A DNA stretch of 64,000 nucleotides from Epiperipatus broadwayi (lineage: Eukaryota > Onychophora > Udeonychophora > Euonychophora > Peripatidae): the NCBI GenBank assembly GCA_028023455.1, contig JAQFVV010000951.1, forward strand, positions 62,001-126,000. The letters are read 5' to 3'. Both the position numbers and the translations under genes were made by a program. A model generated the notes under the pieces. The model was not told where the DNA came from. It was given only the letters and a program-made list of their open reading frames with translations, and made no database searches. Within the stretch, counting starts at the first letter, position 1. Each line of letters begins with the position of its first letter. Shown in pieces: positions 41,901-52,200 of the stretch.

Positions 41901-43805
41901 TTATTAAAACAGATCGAAAAATAATGAATATAATTAATTATAAAATGAAATTGTGATAAAATACTTCTTATAAAATAACTTAAATTAAAAGGAATATGAT
42001 TATATGTTTGGAAACGGTTTTTAGAGGTGGGTAATAAATGGAGAATTAAAGAAATAAACTACATGCTAAAAGATTGTAGATTATGTAGAATGATAGTAAT
42101 GTAAGACAGAAAAATGACAAAGATTGTTACTCTGATGTGGTAAAAAGTGGGTAGATATTAGATAACATGAATTCAGTTTGAATAATGTTTCATGCTTTAA
42201 TGGATTTATAATAATTGAACATAATTCTAAAAGATGATATTGTTTTTGTAAAAAATATTGGAAATTAAGAATTTATGAAAGATAGATTAAAATTAATAAA
42301 AATGAGTGCCCAGTCAATAAATAGTAAATTTGTTTTCAATAAAATATAAGTTATGGTCTAGTCCTAATTCTCTTTTATGAGAATAAAAATTCAAAATACT
42401 ATACAATAATTCTTAAAGTACAATTCGCAATTTTTCAATTTATTTAAAATCTTTTATTATTTCACTTTATAAGTATTTCATTATTTATTGTCACCTTAGA
42501 TAAACATCAAATTTTTTAGTACTTGAAATATTTTTAGCATAAACATTATGTACATTGTCCAATTGACAACTGTTTCTAGTCATAAATAATATTCTAAAAA
42601 AATAAAAAATATAAAAAATCAATACACTAGAATCACTAATAATATTTACACATTTATATGGAAATATAGGGATTTGAATGCAGACATTCAAGCATTTGTC
42701 AACTATCCATATATCTCATACCACTGATAACATGAAAAGATAAATAATCACCAATGTACATATTTCATGCTAAACCAGCACTCATCTGTTGGTCCATATT
42801 ATCATTTCTCACAAGCATATATAATAAGTGCTCAGTTTATATTAAGATAGCAAATCTTTAAATTTTAATGGACAGGCTTTAATACACTCCAACCTCCAAT
42901 TCTTCAGCCATTCATACCACTGAAAATCTGATGATAGAAAGCCCAAATCTCATGTTGATGCCAATATTATTGCCATGCTCATGTTGATCTCAAGTCATTC
43001 TGATGCCTTATGTATAAAACTTTATTTACTTAAATATATCGATGAGGTATGGGCTGGATAAAAGCTTAATGTGTAAATATTTGAAATTCAGGCACACTTC
43101 ACATACTTGAAGCCCTAATCACAAATGTTGCGTTTACAAATTGCTTTAAAGGAAGAATTCAATTTCCTATATTTACAATTAGCTCCAGGTATGTGAAGAG
43201 TTTTTGTATTTCAAATATTTACATTTATGTAAACATTATTTCATCATCATTTTTTTATACAGTTCATAATTTACTTTTCAAGATCATTTCTTATGTTTGG
43301 TAAACTTTTTTATTTATCTAAACTGAATCAGAATAAGCATAACTCCTGTTCAATTGCATCTATTATTTATAATTTTTTTCACTAGGTTGCATAAATAAAA
43401 ATACATAATTTATTAAATTATAACATCCAACTAAGTTTCAAATGAAATCACACATAAATAGCATATAAGTAAATACAACTAAATAATTTGTGTAAATTTT
43501 TAATAAAAGTCTTAATTCTTAATATATATCCATATTAAATATATTTTCGAACTGAATTTCAATTTGTAATCAATGTTTATATTGCTTACATTTCAAATTA
43601 TTTTACAGACTTATTAACATTGGGTAGAGATCAAAATCTGACACATTTTTAAAAATATACTAAATGTTTGTCTAAATATATGTAATAATCATTGTACTTT
43701 TATATTGGGCTATTTCCATCATCTAATACATGTATTGGATATCTTTTACAAAATTTTAACTTTAAATATTTCAAATATATTTAACTGTTAGTAATAGCAC
43801 ATCAA
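38936..43805. other. AT-rich spacer, no gene seen
   Basis: About 4.9 kb without a supported gene. Near 40540 there is a loose retroelement-tail-like string (CTGACAAAGGGGTTTCAGCC). 41600-42300 is A-rich on the plus strand with no usable frame. Confidence 0.6.
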
Positions 43806-43824
43806 ACAGATGAGTATATGCACA

Positions 43825-43857
43825 TTTCAACATATATTATTTTCCTCAATTCTTCAG
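43825..43857 (-). ncRNA. Hammerhead-like motif in SINE tail, minus copy
   Basis: Minus strand CTGAAGA (43857-43851) and GAAA (43828-43825), separated by 22 nt with a weak stem. Homologous to 44125-44157. Confidence 0.3.
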
Positions 43858-43885
43858 GTATTGCTGGCTTGACCAGTGATACTAT

Positions 43886-43968
43886 TAGCATGGGATTTGA
43901 CCCTGGATCCTTAGATTCTTGATTATTGAACTTTAAGATAACACTCTAACCAACAAAGCACTTAGTTA
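43886..43968 (-). mobile_element. tRNA-like SINE head, minus copy
   Basis: Minus strand: A-box-like TTGGTTAGAGTG, a stem-loop with TTATCTTAAAG, a variable-arm-like GAATCTAAGGATCC, and a B-box-like GGGTCAAATCCC. A long variable arm suggests a class II (Leu or Ser) parent. The TAA in the loop would fit Leu, but the anticodon stem is irregular. Confidence 0.6.
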
Positions 43969-43970
43969 AA

Positions 43971-44026
43971 GCATTATCTTAAAATTCAATAATTAAGAAT
44001 CAAAGCATCCAGGTTCGAATCCTGGC
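43971..44026 (+). mobile_element. tRNA-like SINE head, middle unit
   Basis: Contains the best T-arm of the three: CCAGG-TTCGAAT-CCTGG at 44009-44025, a perfect 5-bp stem with the B-box. The D-arm side is degraded (AGTTAAAGC). It runs straight into the next unit. Confidence 0.6.
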
Positions 44027-44097
44027 ATTTGGTTAGAGTGTTATTTTAAAATTCAATAACAAAGAATCTAAGGATTCTGGTTTGAATCCCATGCTAG
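44022..44097 (+). mobile_element. tRNA-like SINE head, plus copy
   Basis: The ends pair as CTGGCAT (44022-44028) with ATGCTAG (44091-44097), a 7-bp acceptor-like stem with one G-T. A-box TGGTTAGAGTG. Anticodon-like arm TGTTAT/ATAACA with an 11-nt loop. Variable-arm hairpin AGAATC-TAAG-GATTCT. B-box GGTTTGAATCC. The enlarged loop rules out a working tRNA. Confidence 0.65.
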
Positions 44098-44124
44098 TTT
44101 TGTTACTGGTCAGACCAGAAAAAC

Positions 44125-44157
44125 CTGATGAAGTGGGGAAAATAATATCTCTTGAAA
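44125..44157 (+). ncRNA. Hammerhead-like motif in SINE tail, plus copy
   Basis: CTGATGA (44125-44131) and GAAA (44154-44157). Between them AAGTGG can pair with TCTCTT, one U-U mismatch. Outer stems are not evident. Confidence 0.35.
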
Positions 44158-44457
44158 TGTTGTGCATATACTAACCTGTTTGATGTGATATTACTAAAAG
44201 TTAACTGTATTTGGAAAATTCAAAAAAAAAAAAAATTTTCTAAAAATACTCAATACACATATTATATGATGAAAATAGTCCAATATAATAATAGAACTAG
44301 AACACCATCATCACAAATCTTCAGGAAAACAATATGTAATAAAAGTATATTAGTAGTAATAATATCTTGTAGTATTTCCACTATCTAATATTAACTGTTA
44401 ATTATCTTTATTATAATTCAATTTTTTTTTTCAAATTCATTCCTACTGTCAATAACA

Positions 44458-44860
44458 ATATCATCATCATCATCATCATGCCAAACCATTATTGATTAAT
44501 TGCAGAATGAAAGTCTCTCCACATTCAATCAATTTTCTTTGATCTCTAGCCCTTCTTGTACATATTATTACACCGTTTTCTTGATTTCATCCATCCATCT
44601 GAAGGTGAGTTATTTTAGGTTTTCTAGCAGTTGTTGGAATCTTGTTTATCATTTCAACTGTCGATCTATTATCATCTCCTTTAGTGGTATGTTTAGTCCA
44701 ACTCCATTTCAGCCATTTAATTCTTTCAATGACCTCAGAACCCTTCTTTGTTTTCTCATCCATGAATTTTGTTTTCACTCTCTTATTGATACATCTAATG
44801 TAAATCGCCCCATATATTGTTGAGTAGACTGAAGTCTTTGTCATGCTAGCAGTTTAAACA
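44458..44860 (-). mobile_element. RTE/Jockey-like LINE 3' end
   Basis: The minus-strand frame 44844-44587 reads KRVKTKFMDEKTKKGSEVIE, then RIKWLKWSWTKHTTKGDDNR and a basic tail with TTARKPKITHLQMDG. This matches the conserved C-terminal tail of RTE-like LINEs (K.KW.GH....DNRW.......GRP..RW.D), with the glycine and tryptophans eroded. Downstream, the 3' end is a (GAT)n run (44458-44480 on the plus strand as TCA repeats), the short tandem tail usual for RTE elements. Confidence 0.65.
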
Positions 44861-45300
44861 CTCTTGCTATTGATAAATATTGACAATATTCGTTTGTCAA
44901 ACACTTATACACAAACATAGTTTTGAACAAAATAAACATTATTATGTAAAATAATGAAACGCAATAGACTTTAAAAGATTAAAATTGATTATTTGCCAAT
45001 TAGTTTTCAAATGAAGTTATAATGTTATGTTTAATGACATTTATTTAAAACTTTTATAAATTCAAAACCTCAATCTGTAACTGTCTTAATAATAAATATT
45101 TAAGTGTCTATAGTAGCATCTTAGATGAGAAAAAATGGTAAACTCCTTGGAAATTAATGAAAAACTACTATCGTAGTACATTGAAAAGTTTTATGTATTG
45201 ATAAGGGTTGGATGCTTACATGTGATATGCATTTATAAACTAGTTTATCTTTGATATCATTTGTATATGAAAATGACAAATAATAAAATGATTCTACCTA

Positions 45301-45337
45301 GTTTTAAAACGTTTGATATTATAAGCTTATTCATCAC
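45301..45337 (-). ncRNA. Hammerhead-like motif beyond PLE-A copy 2
   Basis: Minus strand GTGATGA (45337-45331), an AT-rich stem region with TAAGCTTA, then TCAAAC (about 45315-45310), immediately followed by the palindrome GTTTTAAAAC (45310-45301), which could be a very short stem III. Both boxes differ from consensus by one base. Confidence 0.3.
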
Positions 45338-45360
45338 CATTGTTGAAAATTTTAGTTATA

Positions 45361-45435
45361 TATATATATTGTAATTATAAAAAAAAATAATTATAACATA
45401 TATATATTGTAATTATAAAAAAAAATAATTATAAC
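45361..45435. repeat. Tandem duplication, about 38 bp x 2
   Basis: TATATATATTGTAATTATAA plus an A-run and AATTATAACA, present twice in tandem. The same sequence once, altered, ends PLE-A copy 1 near 30445, so this may be a duplicated PLE 3' terminus. Confidence 0.75.
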
Positions 45436-45716
45436 AGAACAAACGATTATAAACAATACTGAAATGTGCAGAAGTAGCTCATGGTTAATTTCTTACACTT
45501 GCCTCAACTGCCATTAAATTGAAAAAAAAAAGGTAAAGCAAACATCATCAATTCAAATGCCATGAATCTTGTATTTTATTCCTATTTATATAAAAAAGCC
45601 TCCTTACTTTTTTTTATCATAGTTTTTCTCTTCATGAAGAATTTTCACATTTTCAAAATCAAATTTAAATTTATATTTACATGTTTTTTCATGATCAAAG
45701 AAAACTGAATGAGACA

Positions 45717-45935
45717 TTAAATCACCATTATTTTATTTTTTACACATCTATATAATAATTCATGCTGTCTCAATCTTTTCTCAATACTGCATCTAGATTC
45801 ATCTATATATGATAGCATACATTCACAAAAAATTTGATATATGACATTACTGTTCTGCTTGACAGGTATGCCATCCTTACAATTATTGACTAATTTATTA
45901 ATATTGTTTGGACCAGAGACTGAAACATTAAACAC
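45717..45935 (-). pseudogene. GIY-YIG endonuclease part, PLE-A copy 2
   Basis: The 72-residue frame includes NVIYQIFCECMLSYIDESRC followed by SIEKRLRQHE. This is the GIY-YIG N-terminal part, with IY for GIY and YIDE for YIGE/Q, then the conserved R-L--H helix. The catalytic Arg/His segment is present. The frame ends after about 20 further residues, and the C-terminus continues in another frame toward 45600. Confidence 0.75.
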
Positions 45936-45938
45936 ATT

Positions 45939-45947
45939 CTTATATAT

Positions 45948-45978
<31 letters not shown>

Positions 45979-45983
45979 TTTAA

Positions 45984-46019
<36 letters not shown>

Positions 46020-46030
46020 TTAAAATATTG
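45939..46030. repeat. (TA)n arrays with inverted arms
   Basis: TA arrays at 45941-45977 and 45987-46015. ATTTTAAGGATATA (from 45976) and TATATCCTTAAAAT (to 46027) form inverted arms around the second array. Inserted inside PLE-A copy 2. Confidence 0.9.
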
Positions 46031-46292
46031 CACTTGTGGATTTGAAAAAAATGGAATAGATATCTATTGTTTACTATTAATCTTTATTTCCTTTAAACCA
46101 TTATAACATTTTTAAAATTGACATAAAGTATTGCTCATTTTTTCCATTTTATAAACAATTCCAAGCAATTTCTTGGCTAATATCTCAGTCTTTTTCAGTT
46201 TATTATTTTGGTAAGGACATAATTTTTGATTACAAACAAAAAATATTTAAAACTTGCCATCTTATGCAGAATTGGTACTTTAAATTTACAAT

Positions 46293-46601
46293 TTATATAT
46301 CCTTTTTTTGCAGTGGCTTTATTATTAATTTATAACTTAATATACTGTTATCTCTTGCAATGATTAAATCCAAATATTTAATATTTTTGTTCTGTTTTTT
46401 ATCAATAGTCCATTTCATGACATTCAACTGATTTAATTCTTCAACAAGCAAATTTATAGTATTTGTGTTTCCACAAAGAAAAACATCATCTACATATCTT
46501 TTGTAAATTTTAATATCTCCAAAAGTACACATATTTAAAATACAACAATCATGTGTACATATCACAAAATTGCAAAGTTGTGCAACTATAGCCAGGCCCA
46601 T
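46293..46601 (-). pseudogene. PLE RT motifs B-D, PLE-A copy 2
   Basis: A 102-residue frame. It starts at motif B (MGLAIVAQLCNFVICTHD) and has the catalytic motif C as IYKRYVDDVFLCG at about residues 32-44. It continues with LLVEELNQLNVMKWTIDKKQ and IKYLDLIIARDNSI. YVDD is the usual PLE form. Everything before motif B is lost. Confidence 0.88.
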
Positions 46602-46698
46602 AGGCCAACCTTTAGAAATTTCAGTAATAATGCATATATATAAATCATATATTAAAAACTTTTTTTTTTTACTTCTGTTTTAAAAAATTGAAAAATTA

Positions 46699-47345
46699 AT
46701 GCTAATGACATTCTGGTCAGTTTTGATGTTGTGTCTTTGTTTACAAAATATTTCAATTGATGAAGCTTTAAATGTAATTTCACAATGTTGCAATTTACCA
46801 AACCATATTATTGCTTTGATTAAACATTGTCTCTTGAACACTTTTTTGTATACAATAGACAGCATTATAAACAAGTTTTTGATACTCCTATGGGTTCACC
46901 TATCTCAGGAGTAATACCTAATTTATTCATTGAAATTATAGAAAGTTGTGCTTTAGAATCGTCATTGTTAAAATTTTTTATTTGACTCAGATAAATAGAG
47001 GACACTTTTGACATATGGTAACATGGAAAAAATAAATTAGATGATTTTTTTCTTACATTTAAATAATATGCATCCTCATATCAAATTTACAATGGAGACA
47101 GAGACATGGAAAACTTTCATTTCTTGATGTTTTAGTCAACAGAACACCAAATAGTTTATCTTTCTAGATTTACAGAAAGGTTATACACAGACAAATATTT
47201 ACATTTCCATTCTTATCACCACCCAACTCAGATAGTTTCTGTAGACAAAACTTTTTTAAATAGAACAATTAACCTTTCAGATAAGTCACATCTGAAAGAA
47301 CAAATAAATCATATTAATAATGTTTTATTAGCAAATAGTTATAAT
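46699..47345 (+). pseudogene. PLE RT, subfamily C, fragmented
   Basis: Motif A: VSFDVVSLFTKYFN near 46714-46755, matching the PLE consensus SFDV.SLFTN.P. Motif B: FDTPMGSPISGVI near 46878-46916. After a decayed stretch where motif C should lie, LSFLDVLVNRTPNSL (about 47115-47155) and YRKVIHRQIFTFPF follow, equal to the FLDV....G.....YRK.....Y segment of PLEs. At least three frameshifts. Confidence 0.82.
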
Positions 47346-47414
47346 TATAAATTTATTTAAAAAACCTTATGTCAAGCCAAAATGGCCAAAATGGGAAACA
47401 AAAAAGTTGGTGGA

Positions 47415-47526
47415 CAAATGTCAAGCATTGCTGGACAAATGGTCAGAACAGCTGCATTCCAAGCAGTTATTCCAGGTTAGCAGGTTCACTTCCTGAATGA
47501 TGCTATGACACATGAAAAAAGATTAT
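47415..47526 (+). mobile_element. tRNA-derived SINE (family S), inserted in PLE-C
   Basis: Near CAAGCATTGCTGG begins the head, then CAAGCAGTTATTCC, B-box AGGTTCACTTCCTG (47481-47494), and the family end GATGATGCTATGACACATG with an A-run. Flanks carry AAAAAAG on both sides, a possible target duplication. It splits PLE-C between RT linker and endonuclease, so it is younger than that PLE. Confidence 0.78.
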
Positions 47527-47613
47527 AAATCAGTTATTAGAATTTGTGTTCCATATGTAAAATGAACTATAGACAGTTTTGGATGTATATTAAAACACTA
47601 TAATGTAAATACA

Positions 47614-47889
47614 GTGTTTTCTAACTATCAAAAGATTAGCAATATAATAACTAAGCCTAAGGATTCAATCTTTTTTGAATCTCATGGTGTTTATCAAAGC
47701 TCATGTGAAAATTGTAAAGCTTCTTATATAGGTATGAGTAATTTCATCAGTGTTAGGAGAGATGAGCATGCTAATGCAGTTAAACAATATTCATCATCAT
47801 CAGTACTCTCACTCCATACTATAGATTTGGGTCATAAAATTGATTTTTCTCATATCAGAATCATATTCAGACGTGATTATCTCTACTAG
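47614..47889 (+). pseudogene. GIY-YIG endonuclease, PLE subfamily C
   Basis: A 91-residue frame. GVYQSSCENCKASYIGMSNF is the GIY-YIG core, followed by VRRDEHANAVKQ (Arg and His helix), then SSVLSLHTIDLGHKIDFSHI, the conserved S-L--H---GH-IDF segment. It ends RIIFRRDYLY with TAG. The following bases, CAAAATTAAAGAAGCCATT, still code the usual K-KEAI continuation, so the TAG is a late nonsense change. Confidence 0.88.
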
Positions 47890-48171
47890 TGCAAAATTAA
47901 AGAAGCCATTGACATACTTCAAATGCCATATTGTATCAATAAGTGAGATGATACATTCGAACTTCTTTCTATTTGGTAAGATTTTTTTTAAAAAAGCATT
48001 ATTAACTTAACATTTTTGCTATTGGTGGAACTTTAACAATTTTTCAAATCAGTGATTGTTGTGCCTCTACAACCATCTTTCTCTCTTTTATCACCCAATA
48101 GATGACTTGTGTGATCAAGTTGAAATATTGGTATATTAATATTTAACTTTTTTAACACAGATGAACCTGCA

Positions 48172-48179
48172 AAATATGG

Positions 48180-48216
<37 letters not shown>

Positions 48217-48239
48217 CCATATTTATATAAAAGCACTTA

Positions 48240-48274
<35 letters not shown>

Positions 48275-48284
48275 ATAAGTGCAC
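48172..48284. repeat. Two adjacent (TA)n hairpins
   Basis: First: AATATGGC...TA array...GCCATATTT (48174-48223). Second: AAGCACTTATATTTATA, TA array, TATATAAACATAAGTGC (48232-48281). Each array sits between inverted unique arms. The pair lies at the 3' end of PLE-C. Confidence 0.88.
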
Positions 48285-48289
48285 AAAGC

Positions 48290-50021
48290 CAATTGTTTTA
48301 TCATATGTAAATCACATCACTGCATCCAATGCTTAAAATAAAACAATGAAATATATGCAAACTGTTGTCAAGATAACATTCAGATCATAAAGAGAATAAT
48401 TCTTTGCCAATAGGTTGCTGATATTCTATCAGTTGATTTTTAAGAATTGACTCTGTTGATATGTATATATTTATACTAATTATTTTGAGCATTTATTTGG
48501 TTATGTTATTTTTGTTGTTTTGTTTTAAAAAATTTAAATACTTCAACAAAATATACACAAATGCAGAGCTCTTCAGAAAAAAGTGAGGCTCATGACAACT
48601 AATATTTTAGAGATCCTATAAAGTAAGAATAATAATGTGGGATGCAAGAGAGGATAAATGAGAGTTTTTACTTTTAGGAACAAAAACAGGTCTTTGGAAG
48701 CAATTAGTTATGAGACTCTGAAACAAGCAAACATATCAGATCCAGATAACACATGGATAGGATAGATTCACTTTAGCACTGTTAGTATTGAGAAATACTG
48801 TTAGCACAGAACTGACTGACAAAAGGCTGTGACTATTAGTTCTGTCAATCACTGAACAATGCAGTCACTTTTTTCACAGGGTTGTCAAATTGGCACCTCA
48901 TCTTTAAACTGAAATATGTTTTCGATTTGTGCTATTTTTGTTTGGAAATGTTTTCCTCAAATATTTTTTGGCAATTTAACTATAAAATTAAGGCCATTCT
49001 ATGAGCCATGATGTCACTTTGCCTTCTCCTATATTTTTGTTTAACATATTGAGCTTCCACATTGACATCCCTAATATTGTGAGGCCTGAGGCAGCTGCCC
49101 CTCTTATTTCTCTATTTGATTGTACACATGTAATGCATCCAGGGTTAGAATTAAATAATAACTGTACAGAACTAATTAATTTTCACAATTTATAACATTT
49201 GAAAAACTAACAAATTTTAAACATGTACAAAATTATTTTCATATTTTATAATCATTTTATAGTACATTTACTTTTAAATTTTGAGGCCACCCTTGCATGT
49301 TATTGCATGATTGTGGTTGAATATAATACCTTATTTGCATAATCTTTGACAATCCTCAAAAATATGCATGTATATTACTGAAAATCATTTCAATTACATA
49401 TTTTCTTAAAATAATTTATAATATTTAATATTAAAACAGTACTACATATTTATATAGTATATAAATTTCATTGTTCATTAATCATGTTATACTATCACTA
49501 GGATTTCACCCTTTATTTTTTATACCATATATGTATCTAATCATAATAAACAATTTTAATAGTTTTCAATATAATCATCTTTTTCATAAGCCAGTGTTAT
49601 TTTCTAAGTGGTAGATTTTTCATACTTGCACATCTATGTCTGTAGGATTGCAGAATTTTATTATTTTTATGATTAGAATTTTGCATGACATCATTTTAAA
49701 TTAATTCCTTTAACAAATTGTTGATATATAGAATATGATTTCAGAGATACATTTTATCTTACATATAAAACGAACTAATGTTTATGAAATAAGTTGTGGC
49801 ATCTTATATATCTATTATTATCCTGAATTACATTTAAATAGGCAATATCATATGTAAAAAATTATTGTCATGATGTTTTATATTAATTTTGATAGTTATT
49901 ATAATTGCAGCCATACCACAAAGCAATTCATCATTTGTTTTTATTTTATCACTTTAAAATAATTCATGATCAGTTTTTTTTTCTTTTGGAAATTAAAATA
50001 AGCAAATTTACAACATTAAAT
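48290..50021. other. AT-rich spacer, no gene seen
   Basis: No supported gene. The frame at 49001-49195 has no recognisable signature. Confidence 0.6.
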
Positions 50022-50110
50022 TTAATATTTACTGAGGCTGTAACCTCAAGAATATGCATGTAAAATGCGATAGTAGGGATTTCTACAGGTGTTTAACCAC
50101 AAGCTTAATT
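50022..50110 (+). repeat. Single-arm copy of the foldback repeat
   Basis: AATATTTACTGAGGCTGTAA through CTACAGGTGTTTAACCACAA matches one arm of the foldback at 54369-54568, so the arm exists as a solitary dispersed repeat. Confidence 0.8.
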
Positions 50111-50627
50111 TTTAATTATAAAGCTATTAATATATGTAAAGTTGTGTATTTTAATAAAAGATACCAATGATTTGTCTATATGCATATTTTAAAAGCAATA
50201 GATTTAGGGAAATAAGAAATTCATGTGTGTGAGAGAGAATATGTGCATGCATGTTTAGGTTGTTGTAAATTTGAAACTATTGTTTGAATTTAAAATTGCA
50301 AGTTTTTTTTTAAATAATATAGACGATATAAATAAATGTAATCAATTTTGCTATAACAAATAAATGTTGTTGTTTTTTTTAAAAGGAGATTTAATGTAAT
50401 TATTTGATGTTAAAATATTCTCTTGTTGAAATTAAAAGAAAGTATATTGTTAAAGACTGTAGTTCATGCACGAATTCTTATAAGAGCAAATGATTTTTTT
50501 TAAATAAATAGGATGAATTTGAGTTATATATTAGTTACAATATCTATGTAATGATCTTAAAAATTACATTAGTGAAATGATATAAATTTGCCCATGTTTT
50601 AATTTTTTTATTAATTTTACTTATACT

Positions 50628-50628
50628 T

Positions 50629-50680
<52 letters not shown>
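50628..50680. repeat. (CT)n then (TA)n
   Basis: CT dinucleotide array with one break, followed by a short TA array. Confidence 0.95.
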
Positions 50681-50725
50681 CAATTCAGTTAACACAATAT
50701 ATTAGTCATTAAATTTTTTAAAGTG

Positions 50726-50828
<103 letters not shown>

Positions 50829-50829
50829 A

Positions 50830-52010
<1,181 letters not shown>

Positions 52011-52040
52011 TATTGAATAGTTTAGCTTTATGCGTGTAAT

Positions 52041-52043
<3 letters not shown>

Positions 52044-52089
<46 letters not shown>

Positions 52090-52110
52090 AACAGTATATG
52101 CTGTTACATT
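52044..52110. repeat. (TA)n plus palindrome TGTAACAG/CTGTTACA
   Basis: A TA array ends at about 52086, then TGTAACAGTATATGCTGTTACA, an inverted palindrome. It marks the end of the dispersed repeat R in inverse orientation. Confidence 0.85.
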
Positions 52111-52200
52111 AATTTAAAATTAAATTACATTTTTTTCTTAAGTTCGTAAAAAAAAGCTAAAAAAACTTGAGTTGTTAAACATTTATACGTATATATATTT
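52087..52200 (-). repeat. Dispersed repeat R, inverse copy
   Basis: Minus strand gives GTATAAATGTTTAACAACTC, then TTACGAACTTAAG, TTTTAAATTAATGTAACAGC and a terminal TA array. Other copies: 54615-54705 and 57360-57484. Confidence 0.8.

Larger units (their letters stand above)
43806..44180. mobile_element. Inverted pair of tRNA-like SINEs around a third unit
   Basis: Two copies of a SINE with tRNA-like head and a tail ending TGCATATAC lie in opposite orientation (43806-43954 minus, 44029-44180 plus). A third, tail-less tRNA-like unit sits between them (43971-44026, plus). The arms are near-complementary over about 140 bp, so the region can fold into a large cruciform or RNA hairpin. Confidence 0.8.
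45440..46690 (-). mobile_element. Penelope-like element subfamily A (copy 2)
   Basis: A minus-strand PLE from the RT motif B/C region to the 3' end. It parallels copy 1 at 30440-31500. A TA array with inverted arms (45939-46028) is inserted in it. The 5' truncation point near 46690 faces the start of another PLE on the plus strand. Confidence 0.85.
46690..48180 (+). mobile_element. Penelope-like element subfamily C
   Basis: A plus-strand PLE head to head with PLE-A copy 2. Order: RT motif A, motif B, linker, SINE insertion (47415-47526), GIY-YIG, then a short 3' region that ends near ACACAGATGAACCTGC and ATATGGC at a TA array. The catalytic YVDD is not readable because of frameshifts around 46980-47060. 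Confidence 0.82.
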
